DNA of 8,622 nucleotides from positions 1 through 8,622 of the forward strand of contig JBLIMR010000076.1 of NCBI GenBank assembly GCA_047638815.1, in the 5' to 3' direction. Origin of the DNA: JAJRRH01 sp047638815. GTDB taxonomy: Bacteria; Bacteroidota; Bacteroidia; Flavobacteriales_D; JABDKJ01. The notes below the pieces were generated by a model that saw only the letters and a program-made list of their open reading frames with translations, made no database searches and had not been told where the DNA came from. The translations under genes were made by a program, and so were the position numbers. Below, one piece after another: positions 1 through 6,701 of this stretch (the stretch's first letter is position 1; every line of letters begins with the position of its first letter).

Positions 1-503
1 TTTATAACATCATTGAGCTTGGTGACCAAGCTTGGATGGATCGTAACCTTGACTTTGCACCGATCATCGGAATAAGTTCATACTATAATAACGACACAAC
101 TTTAGCAGATGAATATGGCCGACTATATTCGTGGGAAGCAGCGATAGATGCAGTCCCTTCAGGTTGGCATTTGGCCACATTAGATGAATGGAATGAGCTT
201 GTTCAATTTGTAGGTGGGGCCGATATAGCTGCCGGAAAATTGAAGATCAATCCCACACTATTTTGGAATGAACCCAATACAGGAGCTACAAATGAATATG
301 GTTTTAATGCAAAGGGCAGCGGAACCATTACTGAGCTTGGCGCTAGTGGATACCTGGAAACCACCAGTTTCTGGTCAGCTACTCAATCAGAATCATCTCC
401 AGACCAAGCGCTATGTTTTACTATGTTTTTTGATTCACAAGCAATACTGATAGAACAACATTACAAATACGCCCGTTTTTCTGTGCGTTGCATTAAAGAC
501 TAG
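1..503 (+). CDS. FISUMP-domain protein, 3' part only
   Basis: The reading frame is open from the left edge (first full codon at 3) to the TAG at 501-503, giving 166 visible residues. An ATG at 36 exists, but it is the Met of the family motif GDQAWMDRNL, and in-frame residues YNIIEL precede it, so it is internal and the real start lies outside the window. The segment matches the Fibrobacter succinogenes major paralogous domain (TIGR02145 type). It opens with the G-x-Q-x-WM-x-x-NL motif, continues with GRLYSWEAA, the PSGWHLAT-x-x-EW block and a FSA-like FWSAT block, and ends in FSVRCIKD, the usual VRC(I/V)KD terminus. Proteins of this family in Bacteroidota are typically secreted or surface-attached, often with repeats or other domains upstream; their biochemical function is not established. 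The gene ends 41 nt before the convergent CDGSH gene. The family call is firm; nothing can be said about the missing N-terminus. Confidence 0.85.
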   Translation, partial: YNIIELGDQAWMDRNLDFAPIIGISSYYNNDTTLADEYGRLYSWEAAIDAVPSGWHLATLDEWNELVQFVGGADIAAGKLKINPTLFWNEPNTGATNEYGFNAKGSGTITELGASGYLETTSFWSATQSESSPDQALCFTMFFDSQAILIEQHYKYARFSVRCIKD

Positions 504-517
504 AAAAGTTTCAGATC

Positions 518-555
518 TTTGTGTCAGCAGCACTATAGCAGACACTATATTTTAT
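518..555 (+). terminator. Possible weak terminator hairpin between convergent genes
   Basis: Between the FISUMP stop and the CDGSH stop, GTGTC at 521-525 can pair with GACAC at 541-545. Past an A-A mismatch, GC at 527-528 can pair with GC at 538-539, leaving a 9-nt loop. On the + strand the stem is followed by the AT-rich stretch TATATTTTATT, which is not a clean T-run. On the - strand no T-tract follows. The stem is short and imperfect, so this is a tentative call based mainly on its place between two converging genes. Confidence 0.3.
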
Positions 556-784
556 TATGTGCTCCATCGCAATATGGAGGACTTGTCGTTAGTTTACATG
601 TACAAAGCGCCACTTTTTTGTCTTCAGCTTCTTCACACATTTGAGGTGAAAATTCCGACCCTTTATGAGCTCCATTACAAAATGGTTGGTTTTCAGAAAG
701 TCCACAGGTGCACCATGCATATTTCTTTCCCTGTTCCGCATCAAACATTATTGGAGCCTTCCCTCCTATTTTTGGTAAATCCAT
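545..784 (-). CDS. Dual CDGSH iron-sulfur domain protein (CISD3/MiNT-like)
   Basis: This 79-residue protein contains two CDGSH-type iron-sulfur motifs and little else. The first has ligands C25, C27, C36 and H40 (CTCGLSENQPFCNGAH). The second has C61, C63, C72 and H76 (CTCKLTTSPPYCDGAH). Both follow the C-x-C-x8-C-x3-H spacing that binds a [2Fe-2S] cluster with three Cys and one His. The first motif has Asn for the usual Asp (CNGAH). Two motifs in one short chain is the arrangement of CISD3/MiNT and its bacterial relatives, which fold as a monomer carrying two clusters. No signal peptide is seen, so it should be cytoplasmic. Family members are linked to electron or cluster transfer and redox sensing; the specific role here is unknown. 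The ATG at 784-782 follows the stop of the upstream gene after one nucleotide, so it is the third gene of the pirin operon and probably translationally coupled. Confidence 0.93.
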   Translation of the reverse strand: MDLPKIGGKAPIMFDAEQGKKYAWCTCGLSENQPFCNGAHKGSEFSPQMCEEAEDKKVALCTCKLTTSPPYCDGAHNKI

Positions 785-785
785 T

Positions 786-1418
786 TTAAGTGTTTTTTGA
801 AATCGTTAATATTATTCCAGATTTTTGTTCCTTGTGATTGGTGAAATTCCCAGATTTAATTTTCACCTTTTCTTTGGCAATCGATTTATCAATCAAGACT
901 ATCTCATCCTGTTTTATTTCGTTTTCTTCAATACACATATCACTCTCAAGAGAAAGAACAAACATATCTCCTTTCACATCTATACTTTTGGAGCCACTAA
1001 ACCTATGGGCTTCACAAATGAACTTTTCGTTCGAAAATACTTGAATCGATCTATCATTATTAAGATTAAATCTTAATGCTTCACCATTAATAATTGCTAG
1101 CAACTCATCTTGTAAATAGTGAATTTTATAATCGTTATTATCTAATGAAAAAGACAAATTTATCATATCATACAACCCTTCACTAAAACCGTTTTTATAG
1201 AAAACATCCTTTTTGAAGTTAGTAAACCAAGAATTAAAATGGTGCACTTGACCAACAGATGGATTAAATAATCCATGACGGATATGATTTTCCGAGACAA
1301 TAATACTCTTCTTCAATATTTCATCTTGCACGCCATATTTAGCGAAGGCATCTAAAGAAAATATACTAATTCCAAGACCCCCTAAAATCGTTGATTTAAC
1401 AAAATTCCTTCTTTCCAT
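786..1418 (-). CDS. Tat-signal protein of unknown function, possibly cupin-like
   Basis: This 210-residue protein is not one I recognise. It starts with a convincing twin-arginine signal: RRNFVK at residues 3-8, a hydrophobic stretch at about 9-22, and an AFA cleavage site at 24-26. It is therefore probably exported in folded form and left in the periplasm. The mature part has no named motif. Residues about 150-178 (GDMFVLSLESDMCIEEN, then a turn and DEIVLID) read like the beta-hairpin core of a cupin and resemble the C-terminal half of pirin-family proteins. Residues 44-65 (NHIRHG ... HHFNSWFTNF) faintly recall the pirin N-terminal strand, but this similarity is weak and inferred. It contains seven His, including H59-H60, which could be metal ligands. 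The gene lies 2 nt after the pirin stop and 1 nt before the CDGSH start, so it is the middle gene of a coupled operon. The CDS is solid; the cupin suggestion is low confidence. Confidence 0.85.
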   Translation of the reverse strand: MERRNFVKSTILGGLGISIFSLDAFAKYGVQDEILKKSIIVSENHIRHGLFNPSVGQVHHFNSWFTNFKKDVFYKNGFSEGLYDMINLSFSLDNNDYKIHYLQDELLAIINGEALRFNLNNDRSIQVFSNEKFICEAHRFSGSKSIDVKGDMFVLSLESDMCIEENEIKQDEIVLIDKSIAKEKVKIKSGNFTNHKEQKSGIILTISKNT

Positions 1419-1420
1419 TT

Positions 1421-2287
1421 TTAGTCAAATTTCTCAATTAATCTCCCCATTTTACCACCTTGATAATCTGCTACAGCATCCATAATCTCTTGCTGAGTAT
1501 TCATAACGAATGGTCCATATGTGGCGAGCGGTTCATTTATAGGCCTACCCGATAGCAAGATAGCTCTACCCGCAGTTTTCGTTTCCAAAATCACTTCAGA
1601 ACCATCATTATTGAACTCAAGCATATCCTTATCCTCCATCCCTTCTCCATTCACAATGATATTACCATCAAGATTATAAAATAGGGCATTGAATTCCTTG
1701 TCGACTGGGATCGTCATTTTCCCTCCAGCTTTATAATCCATTCTCAATACTAATAGGTCGCTGTACGATTCTATGATCCCACATACTCCATTCAGTTCAC
1801 CCGCTACAACTCCGACAGATATTTTTCCATCGTCTGAGACAAGTTTTGGTGTATTCCCATTTTCTAAGGGTTGATATTTTGGCGTATCCAGTTTATTCTT
1901 TGCAGGAGCATTAATCCAAAATTGTATAATCTCAAATTGACCACCGTTCTCGGCCAACTCCTTTGTTGGTCTTTCACTATGTATAATGCCTTTCCCACTA
2001 TTCATCCATTGAGTTCCCCCGGCACTAACAATACTTTCATGTCCTTCAGAATCTCGATGATGAACCCCACCATTAAAGATAAACGTTACCGGGGCGAATC
2101 CTCGATGCGGATGTGGACCGACACCAACGTTTTGTTGCTTCTGTCCACCCTTCAATTTATCTGACCAATGATGAATCAATAAGAACGGATCAACCTGATC
2201 AGTCCCTTTATACGGAAGAGCCTGCTCTAACATAACTCCACCCATATTAACTTTAAATGCTTTTGTTTTTTTCTTAATGGATCTCAT
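1421..2287 (-). CDS. Pirin-family bicupin protein
   Basis: This 288-residue protein is a full-length pirin. The N-terminal cupin holds the metal site: H59 and H61 in GPHPHRG, then H103 and E105 in GKGIIHSERP. This is the two-His, His/Glu set known for human pirin (Fe) and E. coli YhhW. The strand FLLIHHWSD (35-43) and the C-terminal block SGRPINEPLATYGPFVMN (246-263) are also typical. Some pirins have quercetin 2,3-dioxygenase activity in vitro and others act as redox-linked regulators; the sequence cannot tell which applies here. No signal peptide is present, so it is cytoplasmic. The ATG at 2287-2285 lies about 22 nt downstream of the predicted transcription start. A second Met at residue 15 is possible but would cut into the first strand. 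It is the first gene of the operon with the Tat-signal protein and the CDGSH protein. Confidence 0.95.
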   Translation of the reverse strand: MRSIKKKTKAFKVNMGGVMLEQALPYKGTDQVDPFLLIHHWSDKLKGGQKQQNVGVGPHPHRGFAPVTFIFNGGVHHRDSEGHESIVSAGGTQWMNSGKGIIHSERPTKELAENGGQFEIIQFWINAPAKNKLDTPKYQPLENGNTPKLVSDDGKISVGVVAGELNGVCGIIESYSDLLVLRMDYKAGGKMTIPVDKEFNALFYNLDGNIIVNGEGMEDKDMLEFNNDGSEVILETKTAGRAILLSGRPINEPLATYGPFVMNTQQEIMDAVADYQGGKMGRLIEKFD

Positions 2288-2304
2288 ACCATATGATTTT
2301 TCAA

Positions 2305-2317
2305 TGTGTCTGACACA
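2305..2317. promoter_or_regulatory. Palindromic operator candidate at pirin operon start site
   Basis: TGTGTC-T-GACACA is a perfect inverted repeat with 6-bp arms and a one-base centre. It overlaps the end of the predicted -7 element of the pirin operon by two bases and covers the expected transcription start. A dimeric repressor bound here would block transcription. No regulator gene is present in the window, so the protein that binds is unknown. Confidence 0.5.
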
Positions 2318-2347
2318 AATATATGATTATTATTTGTTGTCAACAAA
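2316..2347 (-). promoter_or_regulatory. Bacteroidota-type promoter of the pirin operon
   Basis: Read on the minus strand, TTTG (2347-2344) is followed after 20 nt by TATATTTG (2323-2316). This matches the Bacteroidota housekeeping promoter pattern TTTG and TAnnTTTG with about 19-21 nt spacing. Transcription would begin near 2309, giving a leader of about 22 nt before the pirin ATG. The elements match the consensus exactly; the start site is predicted only. Confidence 0.6.
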
Positions 2348-2349
2348 TA
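2331..2349. promoter_or_regulatory. 19-bp palindrome overlapping the -33 element
   Basis: TATTTGTTG-T-CAACAAATA is a perfect inverted repeat with 9-bp arms around one base. It contains the -33 TTTG of the pirin operon promoter in one arm. Its length and perfect symmetry make a regulator-binding site likely. It lies 13 bp from the second palindrome at the start site, so the two could be bound by different regulators or together. Confidence 0.5.
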
Positions 2350-2365
2350 TTACAATGTCATATCT

Positions 2366-2391
2366 ACTGGAATAGGATTCCGGTTTTTTTT
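2366..2391 (+). terminator. Terminator-like hairpin with T-tract upstream of permease
   Basis: Positions 2366-2373 (ACTGGAAT) can pair with 2377-2384 (ATTCCGGT), giving an 8-bp stem with one G-U pair and the 3-base loop AGG. A run of T follows to 2391, the form of a Rho-independent terminator on the + strand. No + strand gene ends here. It would act either on antisense transcripts crossing the pirin operon or as an attenuator in a long leader of the permease-GH92 mRNA. The other strand lacks a T-tract, so the signal is directional. Confidence 0.5.
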
Positions 2392-2449
2392 CAGTTTGCA
2401 AAACAATATCCGAGATGAATTATAGACCAAAATTGAATTGACCATCTAA

Positions 2450-2466
2450 AAAATCACATTGATTTT
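2450..2466. promoter_or_regulatory. 17-bp palindrome just before the permease start
   Basis: AAAATCA-CAT-TGATTTT is a perfect inverted repeat with 7-bp arms and a 3-base centre, ending 18 nt before the permease ATG. It could be an operator for the sugar operon or a leader hairpin near the ribosome-binding region. The arms are AT-rich, so a chance occurrence is more likely than for the two palindromes at the pirin promoter. No clear promoter for the permease was found; a weak candidate is TTTG at 2395-2398 with TATAGA near 2421. Confidence 0.35.
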
Positions 2467-2484
2467 AAAACTATATATTTGGAC

Positions 2485-3801
2485 ATGAATCAATCTTACA
2501 AAAAAGCATTTATTGTCCTTACTTCCCTGTTTTTCACATGGGGATTACTGACAGTATTAGTCGACTTCCTTATTCCTAGACTACGAGAAATTTTCGAACT
2601 ATCATATTTTCAAGCGGGCTTAGTTCAGTTTGCTTTTTTCATGGCTTTTTTCTTCGTCTCCATTCCAGCAGGCAAACTCCTTCATAAGATAGGATACAAG
2701 AAAGGCATCATGTTAGGATTGGGCATCATGGGACTTGGTTGTTTATTATTCCTTCCAGCGGCATCCATGAGACTTTTCTGGCTCTTTATGTTGGGTTATT
2801 TTACTTTAGCCGCAGGTATCACTATTCTACAAGTTGCCGCAAATCCTTACGTTACAATTCTAGGTGATCCAAAGACTGCTTCAAGTAGACTAAATCTTGC
2901 GCAAGCTTTTAACTCGCTTGGAACTACGATTGCACCAATTCTTGGAGCGATTTATCTACTTAGTGATGACATTCGTACATCGGATCAGATTTCCAAATTA
3001 GATGATGAGGCAATCGATCTATATTATGCGAGTGAAGCATCGGCCGTTCAAAGCCCCTTTTTATTTCTGGCTATAGCGTTAATTCTGTTGACTGTTTTTG
3101 TATTGCTTATTAAACTGCCAAAATTATTAGATACCGAATCTCCATCAAATTATGGTGATGCATTAAAAGACAAAAAACTTGTTCTTGGAGCAATCGGAAT
3201 CTTTGTATACGTAGGTGCCGAAGTTGCTATTGGGTCATTTGCTGTAAACTATTTTTCTGAAATGGGCTTGGAATCAGTGGTTAGAGCAAACCCTACCATG
3301 AATTCTATTGCAGAATTTATAGCCAATTTATTTGGGAAGAACATCTCGATAATGGATGGCAAAGGTGTGTTAGGTTTGTTTTTAACCTTCTACTGGGGAG
3401 GTGCAATGATAGGAAGGTTTATAGGTTCTATTTTAACTGCTAAGTATAAACCGAACAAAATATTGAGTCTATTCGCAACACTTGCCATACTGTTTGTCGG
3501 TATTTCAATGAGTACAACTGGTCTTGTTGCTATGTGGTCAATAATTGCTGTTGGCTTATTTAACTCAATCATGTTCCCTACCATTTTCAGTATTGCCATT
3601 GAAGATCTTGGTGATCTAAAACCACAGGGTTCTGGAATATTATGTACCGCCATTGCCGGAGGTGCAATTATTCCCCCATTATACGGTCTCTTTACTGATA
3701 ATGCTGGATTTAAAATTGCATTCCTTTTAGTTATAGCCTGCTATGCTTATATACTTTTTTATGGCAGAAAATCATTACAACTAACCGCTGAGAAAAATTG
3801 A
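2485..3801 (+). CDS. MFS sugar permease, GluP/FucP (FHS) family
   Basis: This 438-residue integral inner-membrane protein has about 12 hydrophobic segments and should import a monosaccharide by proton symport. The family signature lies at about 119-150: AANPYVTILG, then SSRLNLAQAFNSLGTTIAP, as in the fucose-galactose-glucose permeases. The PAGKLLHKIGYKKGI loop (61-75) is the usual MFS cytoplasmic motif after the second membrane segment. D27 (LVDFLIP) aligns with the sugar-site Asp46 of E. coli FucP. The position of FucP Glu135 is Gln116 here (TILQVAANPY), as in non-fucose members, so a fucose role is doubtful. With a GH92 mannosidase directly downstream, mannose is the likely substrate by inference. 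The ATG at 2485 is preferred; a TTG six bases upstream is in frame but adds only two residues. The stop overlaps the start of the GH92 gene. Confidence 0.92.
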   Translation: MNQSYKKAFIVLTSLFFTWGLLTVLVDFLIPRLREIFELSYFQAGLVQFAFFMAFFFVSIPAGKLLHKIGYKKGIMLGLGIMGLGCLLFLPAASMRLFWLFMLGYFTLAAGITILQVAANPYVTILGDPKTASSRLNLAQAFNSLGTTIAPILGAIYLLSDDIRTSDQISKLDDEAIDLYYASEASAVQSPFLFLAIALILLTVFVLLIKLPKLLDTESPSNYGDALKDKKLVLGAIGIFVYVGAEVAIGSFAVNYFSEMGLESVVRANPTMNSIAEFIANLFGKNISIMDGKGVLGLFLTFYWGGAMIGRFIGSILTAKYKPNKILSLFATLAILFVGISMSTTGLVAMWSIIAVGLFNSIMFPTIFSIAIEDLGDLKPQGSGILCTAIAGGAIIPPLYGLFTDNAGFKIAFLLVIACYAYILFYGRKSLQLTAEKN

Positions 3802-6701
3802 AAAACATAATACTTTCATTTTGCATTCTGAGTCTGGCAAACATTCTTTGTGGTCAAAGTAACATTGATACTTCTCCCTATGAACTCGTCAATCCTTTTA
3901 TAGGGACTGGAGGACATGGTCATACTTATCCCGGGGCAACGACACCGTTTGGCATGGTTCAATTGTCACCAGACTCTCGATTGGAAGGATGGGATGGCTG
4001 CTCTGGATATCATTACACAGACTCAATTATCTATGGCTTTTCTCATACCCACCTAAGCGGCACAGGTGTAGGTGATTATGGAGATATATTACTAATGCCA
4101 ACGCAAGGTCAGGTCAGTTTTGATAATGGTTATAAAAGTGGTGACCTGGCCGGTTACGGCTCTCCATTTCTAAAGGATAGCGAAGTGGCAATGCCAGGAT
4201 ATTATCAAGTTCACTTAGACGAAAATAATATTAATGTTCAGCTAACAACAACGACAAGAGTAGGTATACACCAATACAATTTTGAAAATACGGGAGATGC
4301 AAAAGTATTGATAGATCTTAGCCACAGAGATATGGTCTTGGATTCTGAAATATCCAAAACCAACAATCGAGAAGTCAGTGGCTTCCGTATTTCTAAGGCA
4401 TGGGCTGAGAAACAACATGTATACTTTGTTGCACAATTTTCGGAAGATATTATTTCAACCGAAATGGATGATTCTAAAACCAAGATGTCTTTAAATTTTG
4501 GAGAACTATCCGAAAAGAAACTATTGGTCAAAGTGGGTGTCTCGGCCGTCAGTGTTGAAGGTGCGAGAAAGAATCTAGAGGTGGAAGCGAACCATTGGGC
4601 GTTCGACCAATATCGTAATGATGCTAAAAACACATGGGAAAAAGCGCTAAGTAAAATTGAAGTCAATGACATAGACAACGATAAGAAATCCATCTTTTAT
4701 TCTGCTTTATATCACACAATGATTGTACCTAATACCTTCTCAGATGTTGATGGAAAGTACAGAGGTATGGATCTTCAAATACACGAAGGAGGTGAAGAGA
4801 CAATGTATACCGTTTTCTCTCTCTGGGATACCTTTAGAGCTGCTCACCCACTTTACACCATAATTGAACAAGATCGAACGAATGCATTCATTAGAACTTT
4901 TCTGAAGCAATATCAGCAAGGTGGAGAACTACCTATTTGGGAACTTGCAGGAAATTATACGGGATGTATGATCGGGTATCATGCAGTTCCTGTAATTGCT
5001 GATGCCTATCTCAAAGGTTTGCGTGATTATAATACAAATCTAGCATTGGAAGCGATGGTTCATAGCTCGAAACAAGACAAGTTGGGGCTTAGTGCACTAA
5101 AAGCAAAAGGATTTATTGCAGCCGGAGATGAAGCGGAGTCTGTGTCAAAAACTTTGGAGTATGCTTATGATGATTGGTGCATTGCTGAGATGGCAAAGTC
5201 AATGGAGGAAAATAATATTTATGAGGAATATATTTTAAGAGCTCAGAACTATAAAAACATTTTCAATCCTGAAGTTGGATTTGCACAGGGCAAAATGAAT
5301 GGCGGATGGACTTATAATTTCAATCCTGCGGAAGTAAATTTCAACTTTACTGAAGCCAACTCTTGGCAGTATAGCATGTTTGCCCCACAAGACATTTCGG
5401 GTATGATAAAACAGTATGGTGGAGTCCAAAAGTTCGAAGATAAGTTGGATGAATTATTCGCGACTGAAATGGAATTGAATGGTCGACATCAAGTCGACAT
5501 TACCGGATTGATAGGTCAGTATGCCCATGGCAATGAACCGAGCCATCACATGGCTTACCTATACAACTACATTGGAAAACCGTGGAAAACGCAAGAAAAA
5601 ATATCTCAGATACTCAATGAACAATATCAAAACTTACCGGATGGACTATCTGGTAATGAGGATTGCGGGCAGATGTCTGCATGGTATGTATTAAGTTCTA
5701 TGGGATTCTATTCTGTGACTCCAGGCATGGACTACTATGCAATAGGTACTCCTCATTTCGATTCGGCTAAAATCAATCTTGAAAACGGAAAAACGTTTGA
5801 GATTAAATCTAAAAATCTAAGTGATGAAAACATTTATATTCAAGGTGCTTCTCTAAATGGAAAGGATTTTAACCAATCATACATTAAGCATAAGGATATC
5901 ACTAACGGTGGAGAACTCACTTTCATCATGGGACCTAGTCCGAATAAATCCTGGGGTGCAAAAAATCATCCAGTTTCTAAAATTGATGAAAATAAAACTT
6001 CATGTGCAGTACCATACTTTAAAACTTCGTCTCAAACATTCACTGACGAGATGTTGGTTGAAATAAAAAGTCCTGAAGAAAACACTCTTATTTTTTATTC
6101 TATTAATGATGAAAATTACCAGCTTTATACAAAGGCTATTTCCATTGATTATGATGCGAAAATTACGGCTTTTGCTAAATCGAATAAATCGAATAGCTAC
6201 GAAATAAATTCTTTTTATAAGAAAATAAAGGGCGGTCGAAGTATTGTTCTGAATTCAGAATACAGCAACCAATATTCTGCCGGGGGTAATTATGGCTTAA
6301 TAGATTTTCTTGAAGGTTCCTCAAATTTCAGAACAGGTTATTGGCAGGGATACTTTGGTATGGATTTTTCCGCAGTTGTTGATCTTGGAGAAATAGAGAC
6401 GGTCAAACACATTTCTCTAGGGACATTACAAGATATTAAGTCTTGGATTTGGTTTCCTTCGGTGGTGAAAATTTCAGTGTCGAAAAATGGCAAAGATTTC
6501 CATCTTCTTGATAAAATTGAAAATGATTTCTCAACGAATGAATATGGTGCATTCTTAAAGAAATTTAGCACTACTCTTGAAGTTCCCATAGAAATTCGAT
6601 ATGTAAAAGTAGAAGCCCAGAATTTCGGTCAATGTCCTTCATGGCATTTGGGTGATGGGAATGATACTTGGCTTTTTCTTGATGAAATAATTATTGAGTA
6701 G
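3798..6701 (+). CDS. Secreted GH92 alpha-mannosidase with C-terminal F5/8-type domain
   Basis: This 967-residue enzyme would release mannose from alpha-mannosides such as high-mannose N-glycans; GH92 enzymes are calcium-dependent exo-acting and inverting. The N-terminus (residues 1-20) is a Sec signal peptide; a Cys at 18 is not in a good lipobox. The GH92 region runs from about 28 to 730. It shows VNPFIGTGGHGHTYPGAT, GFSHTHLSGTG (80-90), TEANSWQY (518-525), HGNEPSHH (577-584) and GNEDCGQMSAWY (619-630). The acidic residues of the last three motifs form the active-site region; which is acid and which base needs alignment. Residues about 738-810 resemble the FN3-associated/chitobiase C-terminal module. 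Residues about 815-967 resemble an F5/8-type (CBM32-like) domain (FRTGYWQGYFGMDF, KSWIWFPS, WHLGDGNDTW). The start is TTG at 3798: an in-frame stop lies at 3789-3791, and the next Met is inside the catalytic domain. It overlaps the permease stop (TTGA), so the two are probably coupled. Confidence 0.95.
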   Translation: MKNIILSFCILSLANILCGQSNIDTSPYELVNPFIGTGGHGHTYPGATTPFGMVQLSPDSRLEGWDGCSGYHYTDSIIYGFSHTHLSGTGVGDYGDILLMPTQGQVSFDNGYKSGDLAGYGSPFLKDSEVAMPGYYQVHLDENNINVQLTTTTRVGIHQYNFENTGDAKVLIDLSHRDMVLDSEISKTNNREVSGFRISKAWAEKQHVYFVAQFSEDIISTEMDDSKTKMSLNFGELSEKKLLVKVGVSAVSVEGARKNLEVEANHWAFDQYRNDAKNTWEKALSKIEVNDIDNDKKSIFYSALYHTMIVPNTFSDVDGKYRGMDLQIHEGGEETMYTVFSLWDTFRAAHPLYTIIEQDRTNAFIRTFLKQYQQGGELPIWELAGNYTGCMIGYHAVPVIADAYLKGLRDYNTNLALEAMVHSSKQDKLGLSALKAKGFIAAGDEAESVSKTLEYAYDDWCIAEMAKSMEENNIYEEYILRAQNYKNIFNPEVGFAQGKMNGGWTYNFNPAEVNFNFTEANSWQYSMFAPQDISGMIKQYGGVQKFEDKLDELFATEMELNGRHQVDITGLIGQYAHGNEPSHHMAYLYNYIGKPWKTQEKISQILNEQYQNLPDGLSGNEDCGQMSAWYVLSSMGFYSVTPGMDYYAIGTPHFDSAKINLENGKTFEIKSKNLSDENIYIQGASLNGKDFNQSYIKHKDITNGGELTFIMGPSPNKSWGAKNHPVSKIDENKTSCAVPYFKTSSQTFTDEMLVEIKSPEENTLIFYSINDENYQLYTKAISIDYDAKITAFAKSNKSNSYEINSFYKKIKGGRSIVLNSEYSNQYSAGGNYGLIDFLEGSSNFRTGYWQGYFGMDFSAVVDLGEIETVKHISLGTLQDIKSWIWFPSVVKISVSKNGKDFHLLDKIENDFSTNEYGAFLKKFSTTLEVPIEIRYVKVEAQNFGQCPSWHLGDGNDTWLFLDEIIIE

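Noticed and set aside
518..527. TTTGTGTCAG, also present in inverted orientation at the pirin promoter (2310-2319), as possible paired ends of a mobile unit
   Set aside because: A single shared 10-mer is expected by chance in a window of this size. There is no transposase, target duplication or longer terminal repeat.
559..789. A 76-codon + strand frame opposite the CDGSH gene
   Set aside because: The minus strand encodes two complete CDGSH motifs; the + frame has no family features.
2474..2481. TATATTTG just before the permease ATG, read as a -7 element for a leaderless mRNA
   Set aside because: No TTTG or TTG lies at the needed 17-21 nt spacing upstream, so the match is probably chance in AT-rich DNA.
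4238..4693. A 151-codon open frame on the minus strand inside the GH92 gene
   Set aside because: It lies fully antisense to well-conserved GH92 sequence, and its translation shows no recognisable domain. It is a shadow of the real gene.
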